Positions 7,592 through 15,418 of a stretch of 64,000 bases of DNA are shown here, one piece after another (positions within the stretch are counted from its first letter, which is position 1; each line of letters begins with the position of its first letter). Made by a program: the position numbers and the translations under genes. The stretch lies in NCBI GenBank assembly GCA_035532735.1, contig DATKQM010000050.1, forward strand, positions 1 through 64,000, written 5' to 3'. The notes under the pieces are model-generated. The model saw only the letters and a program-made list of their open reading frames with translations, was not told the origin of the DNA and made no database searches. This DNA comes from Chersky-840 sp035532735 (GTDB lineage Bacteria; Actinomycetota; Acidimicrobiia; Acidimicrobiales; UBA8190).

Positions 7592-8968
7592 TCACGACAC
7601 GAGATCGGTGAGGGCCGCCTCCACCGCCCGGTGAAATGTCGGATAGGCGTAGATCATGCGCCGGAGCTGCTCCACCGGAACTTGGGCATGAATGGCGAGG
7701 GTGAGCATCGACAGCACCTCGCCGCCGGTGGGGCCCGCCGAGGTGGCGCCGACGAGGACGCCCCGGCCGGTGTCCTCGATGAGCTTGATGAAACCCTCGT
7801 TGCCGACCTTGTGGATCCATCCCCGGGTCGAGCTCGGCACGGGGTAGTACCCCACCCGGACGTCGAGCTTCTGTTGGCGCGCCGCGGCTTCGCTGAGCCC
7901 GACGGAGCCGATCTCGGGATCGGTGAAGGTGACGCGGGGCAGCGCCCGGTAGTCGGCCGGCTCCGGGTCGTTCCCCAAGATGTCCTCGATGGCGATGTTG
8001 GCCTGGTACATCGAGACGTGGGTGAAGGCCCCCTTACCGGTGATGTCGCCCACCGCCCAGACGCCGTCGGTGACCCGGAGACGGCCGTCGACGGGAAGGG
8101 CCCGGGCCGTCTCGTCGACACCGATGCTCTTCACGTTGAGCGCGGCCAGGTCGGGACGTCGGCCGGTGGCGACGAGAAGCCGTTCGCCGGAGACCGGTGC
8201 TTCTCCTTCCAAGTCGAGAACGAACCGACCCCCGTGATGGCGCGCCGCGGTGATCCGGGCCGAGGTGTGGGTGTCCACGCCGTCGCGACGCAGCGCCTCG
8301 GCCACGAGCGTGCTCGACTCGGGCTCTTCGAGCGCCAGGAGCCGGTCCGCACCCTCGACGATCGACACCGCCGCGCCGAACCGGGCGAAGACCTGTCCGA
8401 GCTCGACACCGATGGCCCCGCCCCCGAGGATGACGAGAGACTCCGGGACGGACTCGGCCTCGATGGCGTCGCGGTTGGTCCAGTACTGCCCTTCGAGCTC
8501 GGCCAGGCCCGGGATCGGTGGCGTCCACGCCTTGGCACCGGCCCCGATCACCACGGCCCGACGGGCTTCGTAGGTCACGTCATCGACCACGATCCGGTTG
8601 GGCCCGTCGAGGGATCCCCAGCCCCGCACGAACCGGCCGCCCTTCCCGACGAACCGGTCCACGGCCACCTGGTCGTTCCAATCGTCGGTGGCCTCGTCTC
8701 GGATCCGTCGGGCCACCGACGCCCAATCCGGGGTGATGGTCGAGGTCCCGGCCATGCCTGGGATCCGTCGCCCTTCCGCGATCAGGTTGGCGGCCCGGAT
8801 CATCATCTTGGACGGGACGCACCCCCAGTAGGGGCACTCACCGCCGATCAGCATGCCGTCGATCCCGATCACATCGAGCTTGGCCCGGGCCAGTCGACCG
8901 GCCACCTCCTCGGTGCCCGGCCCCATCCCGAGGACGATGACGTCCGCCTGCTCGACCTGCTTGGTCAT
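7592..8968 (-). CDS. FAD-dependent pyridine nucleotide-disulfide oxidoreductase
   Basis: The 458-residue protein has the dihydrolipoamide dehydrogenase/mercuric reductase layout. An N-terminal FAD dinucleotide motif (VLGMGPGTEEVAGRLARA) comes first. The redox pair CPYWGC in GGECPYWGCVPSKMMIRAA is near residue 48. A central NAD(P) motif (ILGGGAIGVELGQVFARFG) is near 185, and a C-terminal dimerisation domain ends YAYPTFHRAVEAAL. A soluble reductase of a disulfide, quinone or metal is implied; the C-terminal HxxxxE dyad of true E3 subunits is not clear and no 2-oxoacid dehydrogenase genes are nearby. GGGAGGAACC before the ATG supports the start. Convergent with pyrE. Confidence 0.88.
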   Translation of the reverse strand: MTKQVEQADVIVLGMGPGTEEVAGRLARAKLDVIGIDGMLIGGECPYWGCVPSKMMIRAANLIAEGRRIPGMAGTSTITPDWASVARRIRDEATDDWNDQVAVDRFVGKGGRFVRGWGSLDGPNRIVVDDVTYEARRAVVIGAGAKAWTPPIPGLAELEGQYWTNRDAIEAESVPESLVILGGGAIGVELGQVFARFGAAVSIVEGADRLLALEEPESSTLVAEALRRDGVDTHTSARITAARHHGGRFVLDLEGEAPVSGERLLVATGRRPDLAALNVKSIGVDETARALPVDGRLRVTDGVWAVGDITGKGAFTHVSMYQANIAIEDILGNDPEPADYRALPRVTFTDPEIGSVGLSEAAARQQKLDVRVGYYPVPSSTRGWIHKVGNEGFIKLIEDTGRGVLVGATSAGPTGGEVLSMLTLAIHAQVPVEQLRRMIYAYPTFHRAVEAALTDLVS

Positions 8969-9099
8969 GGTTCCTCCCGGGGCCGGGGACTGTCTTCGGA
9001 CTTTTGGGCGCGAACCTATCGACCGTGGGCCGAGCAGGTCCGAACGGCGGGTGACCAGGGCCGTTCGCCTCTAGGCGTCGGAGCCCCCAAAAGGCCAAA

Positions 9100-9522
9100 T
9101 TGGCCACTGTGTTGACGGATGCGGGGGGGCTCGAGGTCCTCGTCGCGGAACAATGCCTCGAGCTCCTGGCCCGGTCCCGCCTGGGGCGGATCGCGGTGAC
9201 CATCGGGGCGGTCCCGGCCATCTTCCCGGTCCACTACCGGTTGCTCGACGGCCAGATCGTCTTCACCACCGGGCAGGGCACCAACCTCCACGCCGCGGCG
9301 GCGAACACCGTGGTCGCCTTCGAGGTCGACGACGTGGATCCTTCCTGGGCCGAGGGATGGAGCGTGCTGGTGGTGGGGGTGGCCCGCGAGATCAGAGACA
9401 ACGTGGCCATGGGACTCGCCCTCGATCAGGCTCCCAACCTCTGGGATTCCGGGGACGGGGCCCATGTCATCTCCATCCTCCCCGCCTTCGTGTCGGGTCG
9501 CCGCTTCGTCCGCGCCGCCTGA
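9100..9522 (+). CDS. Pyridoxamine 5'-phosphate oxidase-family flavin-binding protein
   Basis: The 140-residue protein has the split-barrel pattern of small FMN- or F420-binding PNPOx-like proteins. CLELLARSRLGRIAVTIGAVPAIFPVHY opens the domain, followed by DGQIVFTTGQGTNLHAAA and VAFEVDDVD...GWSVLVVG. These are widespread in actinobacteria, often as uncharacterised nitro- or quinone-reducing proteins. The start is uncertain: TTG at 9100 and GTG at 9109 both lie behind AAAAGG. It stands alone, divergent from the disulfide reductase. Confidence 0.78.
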   Translation: MATVLTDAGGLEVLVAEQCLELLARSRLGRIAVTIGAVPAIFPVHYRLLDGQIVFTTGQGTNLHAAAANTVVAFEVDDVDPSWAEGWSVLVVGVAREIRDNVAMGLALDQAPNLWDSGDGAHVISILPAFVSGRRFVRAA

Positions 9523-9575
9523 ACGAACTCGGCGCGCGTCGCGATGCAGAGGCGCGATGCAGGAGGCCGTTCGAC

Positions 9576-10370
9576 TCAGGAGACGGTGGGCTCCTTGGCG
9601 TGGCCGAGGCCCACCATGAGGTCGATCCAACCTTGAAGGTCTGCGTTCTTCATGTCCACGTGCGCCTTGAGCTCGGCGGGGACGAAGAACTCGACGCCGT
9701 CGGTCTCGAGCGCGTCGACGATGCCAGCCGCGCACTCCTCCGGTGTCGCGAACTCCGCACCGGGAAGACCGGGGAGCTCACCGGGCTTGGGTATCCAGAT
9801 CTCGGTGGCGATGGCACCGGGTTGGATCAGCTTCACCTCGATGGGCGTGTCGGCCAGGTCCATGGCGGCCACCTCGGTCCATCCCGTCATGGCGAACTTC
9901 GCGGCGCAGTAGGCCGACTCGTGCACGATCCCGAACCGGCCCCCGCCGCTGGCGACGTTCACGATCGTGCCCGAGCCCCTTTCGATCATCTTGGGGAGGA
10001 CGGCCAGGTTCATCCGGATGGGCGACATGAAGTTGGTCCGCATCACGACCTCGAGGTCCTCGGGACTGTGGTCGGTGACCATCTTCCGCTTGCCGAGCGC
10101 GGCGTTGTTGACCAGGCAGTCGAGGCCCCCGAAGGCCTCCCAGACGTCGTCGACGAGGCGGACCGCGGCGTCGACGTCCGAGAGGTCGACGACCCACATC
10201 CGTGAACGGGGTGCGTGCTCCTGGCACCGGGCCAGGGTCTCTTCGAGACGATCGGCACGGCGCGCCGCGACCGCGACCGTCGCGCCGCGCGCGGCCAACA
10301 TCGGAGCCAGAGCTTGGCCGATCCCCGAGGACGCCCCCGTCACGAGGATGTGTGCGCCGTCGATTCTCAT
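9576..10370 (-). CDS. Short-chain dehydrogenase/reductase
   Basis: A 264-residue classical SDR: ILVTGASSGIGQALA cofactor loop, NNAALG, catalytic Ser in VNVASGGG, and YCAAK for the Tyr/Lys pair. The basic residues after the first beta strand (AARRADRLEE) suggest NADP(H). The substrate is unknown. The ATG at 10370 is chosen because homology starts at once; the open frame reaches 10649, overlapping the HU gene antisense. A 49-bp gap separates it from the upstream hupB stop, so it may be read through from that promoter. Confidence 0.85.
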   Translation of the reverse strand: MRIDGAHILVTGASSGIGQALAPMLAARGATVAVAARRADRLEETLARCQEHAPRSRMWVVDLSDVDAAVRLVDDVWEAFGGLDCLVNNAALGKRKMVTDHSPEDLEVVMRTNFMSPIRMNLAVLPKMIERGSGTIVNVASGGGRFGIVHESAYCAAKFAMTGWTEVAAMDLADTPIEVKLIQPGAIATEIWIPKPGELPGLPGAEFATPEECAAGIVDALETDGVEFFVPAELKAHVDMKNADLQGWIDLMVGLGHAKEPTVS

Positions 10371-10419
10371 CGCCGTTGACGATTGCCCTTGCCGAGCCCT
10401 CGAAGGAGCTCGTGTGTCG

Positions 10420-10947
10420 TTACCGTCTGCGGGCGGTGGTCTTCTTGGCGGTGCGGCGGACCGGAGCCTTCTTGGCGGTGGTCCGACGAGCCGGAGCCTT
10501 CTTGGCAGGGGCACGACGGGTGACGGCCTTCTTGGCGGGAGCCCGCTTCTTGGCGGTCTTACGCGCCGGGGCCGCCTTGCGCGGCGCGGCGGCGGCAACG
10601 GTCTTGCCCGCGGCGCGCACAGCCTCGTCGTTGGTCGGGAAGGCACCACGCTTCAGTCGAGGTGCGGTCGCCGGCGCCATCACCGCGTCCTTGAACGCCT
10701 TCACCGGGGTGATGCGCGCTTTCTTGGACGCCTTGATCCGGATCGCTTCCCCTGTGGCTGGGTTGCGGCCCATGCGGGCGGGGCGATTGACCTTGACGAA
10801 CTTGGCGAATCCGGTGATTGCCACCGGCTCCCCCTGAGACACGACCGCGGTCACGACTTCGGTGAAGCCCTCGAGGACAGCGGACGTCGTCTTGAGGTCC
10901 ACATCCGCGTGCACGGCCACCGCTTTGGCAAGCTCTCTTTTGTTCAT
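10420..10947 (-). CDS. hupB: HU-family nucleoid protein with Lys/Ala/Pro tail
   Basis: Residues 1-90 are a canonical HU DNA-binding arm domain (MNKRELAKAVAVHADVDLKT; GFAKFVKVNRPARMGRNPATGE). Residues 110-175 are a low-complexity basic tail built from AKKAPARR-type units, like mycobacterial HupB/Hlp and eukaryotic linker-histone tails. It compacts DNA and influences global transcription. The tail's codons repeat at DNA level (10440-10580), a likely site of length variation. About 50 bp upstream lie two T7 runs (A-runs on the coding strand) that may bend promoter DNA. Confidence 0.92.
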   Translation of the reverse strand: MNKRELAKAVAVHADVDLKTTSAVLEGFTEVVTAVVSQGEPVAITGFAKFVKVNRPARMGRNPATGEAIRIKASKKARITPVKAFKDAVMAPATAPRLKRGAFPTNDEAVRAAGKTVAAAAPRKAAPARKTAKKRAPAKKAVTRRAPAKKAPARRTTAKKAPVRRTAKKTTARRR

Positions 10948-11635
10948 GGGGGCCTATTGTGGTCTACGCGCCATGCCCCGCGCCAAGCGAAACCCGTGTT
11001 TTTTTGAGTTTTTTTCGGTTTACCGCCCCAACATCCATCGTCCAATCTGCATGACGCGCCGCGCCATCGCGCCGCCGGCTACCGGAATTCGTGTGCCGAT
11101 GTGGCGTGATCACGACCCAAAGTTCACTGTGCGCGTCGCGTCCGCGTCTTTGTCGTGCTGCAATCGCCACCCGATTCCGACGTGACCCAACCCCAGGAAT
11201 CGCCTTGGGTGCTCACGAGCACCAGGAGCACCAGCCGAGGAGGACGAGGAGACCTCCGAGCCGTTGCGGTGCGCGCCACATCCTTACCGGGACCTGGGAA
11301 GGCCAGGGAGCGACTCGAGACCTCTGGGGTCGAACTGCCGCCCGAACTGCCTCTTGAACCGCGATATCGGTCCTGGGCTGGACTTGCAATCGCCGGATCC
11401 TCTTGCCGGGCCGCCGAAGAGACCTGGTCCGCGACCACCAGGCAGGCGACGTCGCGCCTCAGATGCCCGGTCGCCGACCGTCCCCACTCGATTCGACATC
11501 GGCGTCGGTCTGACCCAATGCAGCGTCACGGCCTGGCTCGACCACCATCACCGGCGTGCCGTGTCGTGCTGTGCGACTTCTGATTCCGGGCCGCTTCTGG
11601 TTCTGTTCCGCTTCTGGTTTCTCGGGCCTCTTCGG
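10948..11635. other. Long intergenic region between hupB and the tRNA cluster
   Basis: No convincing coding sequence on either strand: open frames here lack ribosome sites and recognisable protein content. The hupB-proximal end has two runs of seven T (10998-11022) in otherwise GC-rich DNA, the most AT-rich patch in the area and a candidate curved promoter element. The remainder, about 600 bp, shows no repeat, hairpin or RNA family that I recognise. Confidence 0.5.
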
Positions 11636-11708
11636 TGGTCGGGACCGGCGTCGATCCGGTGACCTCACGCTTTTCAGGCGCGCGCTCTACCAACTGAGCT
11701 ACCCGACC
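11636..11708 (-). tRNA. tRNA-Phe (GAA)
   Basis: A 73-nt cloverleaf. Acceptor GGTCGGG/CCCGACC, D-stem GCTC/GAGC, anticodon stem CGCGC/GCGTG with loop CTGAAAA giving anticodon GAA, and T-stem ACCGG/CCGGT. The T-loop reads ATCGACG, so the normally invariant T54 is A. The discriminator is A and CCA is not encoded. Last of three tRNAs read leftward. Confidence 0.93.
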
Positions 11709-11737
11709 GCATTGCCGAGGACGATTGTCCTTGGCGG

Positions 11738-11812
11738 CGGTCCTGACGGGATTTGAACCCGCGACCTCCGGCTTGACAGGCCGGCGTGCACTCCAGACTG
11801 CACCACAGGACC
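11738..11812 (-). tRNA. tRNA-Asp (GTC)
   Basis: A 75-nt cloverleaf with acceptor GGTCCTG/CAGGACC, D-stem GTGC/GCAC, anticodon stem CCGGC/GCCGG with loop CTGTCAA (anticodon GTC), a normal T-loop TTCAAAT and discriminator G. CCA is not encoded. Middle gene of the Glu-Asp-Phe cluster, a common actinobacterial arrangement. Confidence 0.95.
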
Positions 11813-11839
11813 CCGGTCAGCGTCGCCCCCGCTTCGCTG

Positions 11840-11912
11840 CACCCCCAACGGGATTCGAACCCGTGTTACCGCCTTGAAAGGGCGGCGTCCTCGGCCACTA
11901 GACGATGGGGGC
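11840..11912 (-). tRNA. tRNA-Glu (TTC)
   Basis: A 73-nt cloverleaf with acceptor GCCCCCA pairing TGGGGGT (the usual G-U end pair of tRNA-Glu), anticodon stem CCGCC/GGCGG, loop CTTTCAA (anticodon TTC), and T-loop TTCGAAT. The first tRNA in transcription order, 86 bp downstream of the peptidase S51/CysS-like gene on the same strand. Either a promoter in that gap or read-through could supply transcription. Confidence 0.95.
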
Positions 11913-11998
11913 TGGACCGATCAGGGCTTTGGCAGGTTATCAGGGTCCCTCCCGACGCTCGTTCGGATCCACCACTCGATCGCCGTTCGATCCGCCGT

Positions 11999-13318
11999 TC
12001 AATCTGTTCCGTCGATGAGGCGCCATGTGGAGCCCTCCGCGGCGTCGTTGACCTCGACGCCCAGGGCCACGAGCCGGTCTCGGACCACGTCGGCGTCTTG
12101 GAACCTTCGTTCCCGGCGGGCGGCGTCGCGCAGTGCCAGTGCCAGCTCGACAAAAGGGCCCAGAACTCCGGCCGGGTCCCGCGCGCCGAGGGAGGCCAGC
12201 TCACCGAGCTCGGCGACCATGGCCCTCAGGCTGGCTCGACCCCGATCAAGGGCGTCGGACTGGAGTGTGTCCGCGCTCCATGCCCACAGCTCGTCGTCCA
12301 GCGCGAGCACCTCGCTCACCATGCCCGAGACATCCGCGTTGGCCCGGGCGGTCCGGAAAGACTCCTCGTGCGCCCGGAGGGCGCCGAGCAGGGGTGGTCC
12401 CTCGGAGGCCGGCGTCCCAGCCAGCTGCGCAACGAGGCCGGAATCGGCACCGGCGCCCGAGTCGTCGGCCGACGCGCCCACCTTCGAGACCGCCCCCGCC
12501 GCGATGTGACCAGAGGCCAGCTCGGCGGCCAAAGCCACGATGGCCGCCAGGTCCATGGTCTCGCCCGTCTCGATGCGGAGGGAACGACCCTGGACCCGGA
12601 CCGTGACCCCGCCGTGGCCGGCAACCTCGGCCCGCTGGGCGTCGAGATCGATCAAGAGGGCGCTGTGCTCGTCGACACCGAGGACGAAGGCACCCTCGGG
12701 GAGCTCGTGTTCGAGCCGGGCCAGTCGGTCTTCGCCGAGGTAGCAGAAGCGGGTGTCGTGGGTGCCCCCCTCGGCGTTGTCGTAGTGGGGGATGAGCGCG
12801 ACTCGCAGGCCTATCGCTCTGAGCAGGTCGAGGCCGGGCACCCACCGGGGGTCTTCCCCCACCTTGTAGACCTCGTAGACCGGGACCGTCACGCATCCGA
12901 GTGTCAATGCCGCCGCGGACGCGAAGGTGAGGGCACCGCCGAGGGCGAGCTTCTCGGCCAGGACGCCGGGCACCAGGGTTCCCTGCCACTGCCGGAGGGC
13001 ATAGGTGGGGCTGCCCGGTCCAGCGAAGACGAGGGGTGCTCCTGCCAGCTTGGCGATGATGGCGTCACCGGCGGGTCCCTCGAGATCCGTGGACCGACGC
13101 AGGCCGGCGACCTCGATCGCCGATCCGACGCTGTCGCGGAAATAGGTCACCGCCCGCGAGGCGATCTCCGAGGCGTTGGTCTGGAACCCGAACGGCGTGT
13201 CGAGGAGGAGCCCGGGGCCGGCGTCGGGGCCGAGCCTCTCGACCACCGACCGATGGATCTTGACCATGGTCGGCGCCGTCTCGCCCGATCCCATGATCGT
13301 GAGGAGCCTCGGGGTCAC
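11999..13318 (-). CDS. Peptidase S51-like domain fused to a CysRS-type C-terminal domain
   Basis: The 439-residue protein opens LLTIMGSGETAPTMVKIHR and has FAGPGSPTYALRQW near residue 100. Both resemble the type 1 glutamine amidotransferase-like fold of peptidase S51/cyanophycinase proteins. Residues about 320-435 (ARANADVSGMVSEVLALDDELWAW ... ARRERRFQDADVVRDRLVAL ... STWRL) resemble the anticodon-binding DALR and tail region of cysteinyl-tRNA synthetase. No HIGH or KMSKS catalytic motif is present, so it cannot be a synthetase. The start overlaps the DUF2017 stop by 4 nt, third gene of the clpS operon; tRNA genes follow downstream. Function unknown. Domain calls are by eye. Confidence 0.65.
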   Translation of the reverse strand: MTPRLLTIMGSGETAPTMVKIHRSVVERLGPDAGPGLLLDTPFGFQTNASEIASRAVTYFRDSVGSAIEVAGLRRSTDLEGPAGDAIIAKLAGAPLVFAGPGSPTYALRQWQGTLVPGVLAEKLALGGALTFASAAALTLGCVTVPVYEVYKVGEDPRWVPGLDLLRAIGLRVALIPHYDNAEGGTHDTRFCYLGEDRLARLEHELPEGAFVLGVDEHSALLIDLDAQRAEVAGHGGVTVRVQGRSLRIETGETMDLAAIVALAAELASGHIAAGAVSKVGASADDSGAGADSGLVAQLAGTPASEGPPLLGALRAHEESFRTARANADVSGMVSEVLALDDELWAWSADTLQSDALDRGRASLRAMVAELGELASLGARDPAGVLGPFVELALALRDAARRERRFQDADVVRDRLVALGVEVNDAAEGSTWRLIDGTD

Positions 13319-13797
13319 GACGTGGTCCCTTTCCGGGGCAGCCCCGCGGCCAGGGTGTCCACGATCTCGTTCTGGAGCATGCTCAGGTACTGGTAGACGG
13401 TGAGCTGGTCCACCCGGGGGTCACCGGGGTCGATCTCGGTGAAGTCCTCGCTCACATCGAGCTGGGTTCCGAGCAACAACCGCAGGACCTCGACCGCTCC
13501 CAGCCACCCGTTGAGGTCGTCGATGTCGATGGTGGTCTCGTCGATGGTCGACATCAGGGTGTCGAGGGCATGCTGATGGTGATCGAGCAGCGACCCGCCC
13601 ATCATCTGGGCGTAGTCGGCCTGGGCCGCGTCGTCGTCGGTGTAGGCGACGGGGAAGAGCCGCTTGGCCGAGGGGTCGTCGTGGTCGACGAGCTCCCGGG
13701 CCTGCTGGGGCAACATCCGGAGGAGGTCGCGCTCGGGATCCTCGAGGCCGGGCCGGATGCGGCCGTGACGGTCGCGCCAGAAACGCCGCCCCGTCAT
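13315..13797 (-). CDS. DUF2017 family protein
   Basis: The 160-residue acidic, helical protein starts MTGRRFWRDRHGRIRPGLED. It contains LLRMLPQQARELV, KRLFPVAYTDDDAAQADY and a C-terminal YQYLSMLQNEIVDTL. DUF2017 genes are typically next to clpS in actinobacteria, which is what I see: the ATG overlaps the clpS stop by 4 nt. A role alongside ClpS in adaptor-mediated proteolysis is a context inference; no catalytic residues are evident. The open frame extends upstream to 14184, but that part is antisense-like shadow of clpS and ctaA. Confidence 0.85.
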   Translation of the reverse strand: MTGRRFWRDRHGRIRPGLEDPERDLLRMLPQQARELVDHDDPSAKRLFPVAYTDDDAAQADYAQMMGGSLLDHHQHALDTLMSTIDETTIDIDDLNGWLGAVEVLRLLLGTQLDVSEDFTEIDPGDPRVDQLTVYQYLSMLQNEIVDTLAAGLPRKGTTS

Positions 13798-14099
13798 CCC
13801 GAGCGTTCCATGGTGGCCCACAGCCCGTGCTCGTGGAGCCGGAAGACATCGAGCTCGGCCCGCTCGCGAGGCCCCGAGCTCACGACGGCCCGTCCCTTGT
13901 GGTGGACGTCGAGCATGAGCTTGGTGGCCTTGTCCTTGCTGTAGCCGAAGAGCTTCTGGAAGACGAAGGTGACGTAGGACATCAGGTTGATGGGGTCGTT
14001 CCAGACGATGACCTGCCAGGGCCGGTCGGGGCGGACGTCCTCGCCGCCCTCGGGCGCGTCGACCTCGACGGGCTGGACTTCTGTGCCCGGGCCCGTCAT
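13794..14099 (-). CDS. clpS: ATP-dependent Clp protease adaptor ClpS
   Basis: The 101-residue protein carries the ClpS core: WQVIVWNDPINLMSYVTFVF, where the Asn-Asp-Pro segment binds N-degron residues, then KATKLMLDVHHKGRAVV with the conserved His, and ERAELDVFRLHEHGLWATME. It presents N-end-rule substrates to ClpC/ClpP. The N-terminal 25 residues are an unstructured acidic lead. It begins 1 nt inside the ctaA stop (4-nt overlap at 14096-14099) and leads the clpS-DUF2017-S51 operon. Confidence 0.93.
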   Translation of the reverse strand: MTGPGTEVQPVEVDAPEGGEDVRPDRPWQVIVWNDPINLMSYVTFVFQKLFGYSKDKATKLMLDVHHKGRAVVSSGPRERAELDVFRLHEHGLWATMERSG

Positions 14100-15358
14100 G
14101 GGGTGACCGGTGTGGTGGTCTGGGCGCCAATGCGATCAGTCGCAATGCGGTCAGTCGCAACGCGGTCAGTCGCAACGCGGTCAATGTTTATACCGGCCGT
14201 CTCGTCGGGACGCGGCACGGCGCCGTGGTGGGTGAGCCCGTCGGAGAACCAGAGCATCGCCATCCACACCACCGTGACGCCTAAGACATGGACTCCCACG
14301 AGCAGTGCGGGGAGATGGCTGAAGTACTGGGTGTAGCCGATGCCACCCTGGATCACCATCGCGGCGAGGAGGACCCGGCCCCGGTCGAGGACCGATCGGG
14401 GCGCACCGGTGTGATCGAGGAGATAGAGCAGGGCGATGGTGAGGGCCACGAGACAGATGACGAGGCCGGAATGGATCCGGGTCATGTCCTCCAAGGCGAT
14501 CGGCAACCGCTTGGCCCCCGGTCCCCCGGCGTGGGGCCCGGCTCCGGTCGTGGCCGTCCCGGCCATCACCACCACCGCCAACAGAACCAGCATCACCTGG
14601 CTCACCCGTTTCTCTCGGGCCCCCACCTTGGAGACCCCCGCCTTGGAGACGACCGCCTGGGAGACCCCCGCCTGGGAGACCCCCGCCTGGGAGACCCCCA
14701 CCTGGGAGACCCCCACCTGGGAGACCCCCGCCTGGGAGACCCCCGCCTGGGAGACTCCCGCCTGGGAGACTCCCGCCTGGGAGACTCCCGCCTTGGAGAC
14801 CGGTGCCCCCACGCGAGCGCCCACTCCGTCTCTGACCCCGGCGCCCACCATGTCGGGCCGACCGGCCCGGAGGGCGAGGACGAAGGCATCGGTGAGAAGG
14901 GCGATCCCGACCATGAAGTGGGTCATGACCACGTACGGGTTGAGCTTGGTGTAGACGACGACCGCACCCAGGACGGCCTCGCCGATGACGCCCCCGAGCA
15001 GGCCGGCGGACAACCAGACCAGGTCGCGCCGCCGGGGCGACCGCCGCCTTGCGGCCACCAGGGCGAGGGCCGTGGCGATGCAGAGGACCACCACCACCAA
15101 CCGGTTTCCGAACTCGATGTCGGGATGGAGCGACAAGGCAGGGGTGAGGCGGTGCTGCGAGCAGGTCGGCCAGTCCGGGCATCCGAGCCCTGAGTCACTG
15201 AGGCGGACGGCTGCGCCCGTGACGATGTTCAGCACCACGATCACCAGCGTGACCTGGGTGATGCGGAGGAAGGCGCGAGGTGTGACGCCGGGGAGCTGCA
15301 CCGGGGGATCATCGTACCGGGGTGCCGACACCCCTCCCGGGGGCGGCTCGTGCGCCAC
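14096..15358 (-). CDS. ctaA: Heme A synthase (COX15/CtaA) with an expanded repeat loop
   Basis: Oxidises heme O to heme A for aa3-type cytochrome oxidase; integral membrane. Seen in order: first helix and VRLSDSGLGCPDWPTC with its Cys pair, heme-ligand His in IEFGNRLVV-type and MTHFMVG segments, and late IHSGLVICLVALT and HVLGVTVVWMAM helices. Between the two four-helix halves (about residues 190-250) lies an insertion of twelve pentapeptides of type AGVSQ encoded by a 15-bp tandem repeat. The C-terminus ends with TDRVA/TDRIA repeats. At 420 residues it is longer than the usual ~300, entirely because of these. Divergent from ctaB with a 60-bp gap; upstream of and overlapping clpS. Confidence 0.9.
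   Translation of the reverse strand: MAHEPPPGGVSAPRYDDPPVQLPGVTPRAFLRITQVTLVIVVLNIVTGAAVRLSDSGLGCPDWPTCSQHRLTPALSLHPDIEFGNRLVVVVLCIATALALVAARRRSPRRRDLVWLSAGLLGGVIGEAVLGAVVVYTKLNPYVVMTHFMVGIALLTDAFVLALRAGRPDMVGAGVRDGVGARVGAPVSKAGVSQAGVSQAGVSQAGVSQAGVSQVGVSQVGVSQAGVSQAGVSQAVVSKAGVSKVGAREKRVSQVMLVLLAVVVMAGTATTGAGPHAGGPGAKRLPIALEDMTRIHSGLVICLVALTIALLYLLDHTGAPRSVLDRGRVLLAAMVIQGGIGYTQYFSHLPALLVGVHVLGVTVVWMAMLWFSDGLTHHGAVPRPDETAGINIDRVATDRVATDRIATDRIGAQTTTPVTP
14131..14186. repeat. 15-bp tandem repeat at the ctaA 3' end
   Basis: About 3.7 units of the 15-mer CGCGGTCAGTCGCAA (plus-strand reading) with one or two substitutions per unit. They encode the DRVAT/DRIAT pentapeptides at the C-terminus of CtaA. 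The repeat keeps frame because the unit is a multiple of three. Confidence 0.9.
14625..14804. repeat. 15-bp minisatellite inside ctaA
   Basis: Twelve consecutive 15-bp units, consensus GCCTGGGAGACCCCC on the plus strand. The two end units are the most diverged (CCTTGGAGAC) and the central ones are near identical, as expected for slippage or unequal exchange. It encodes the [A/V]GVS[Q/K] array in the inter-half loop of heme A synthase. Copy number should be unstable between strains. Confidence 0.95.
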
Positions 15359-15418
15359 GTCGTCGGGCGGGGTCTCCCACGTTGTCCGATGGCGGTGCGC
15401 CGCCGTAGGCTCCGGCCG

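Noticed and set aside
10998..11022. T7 runs as an intrinsic terminator
   Set aside because: No GC-rich hairpin directly precedes the T runs on the plus strand and no gene ends there. An upstream promoter element of hupB is more plausible.
11155..11583. A 142-codon gene in the hupB-tRNA gap
   Set aside because: Composition is Ser/Arg/Pro-rich noise with no ribosome site and no familiar motif. Left as non-coding.
14288..15193. Rightward frames over ctaA with WETPA or GDPRLGD repeats
   Set aside because: The repeats are the complement of the 15-bp minisatellite. The opposite strand has complete CtaA motifs, so these frames are not genes.
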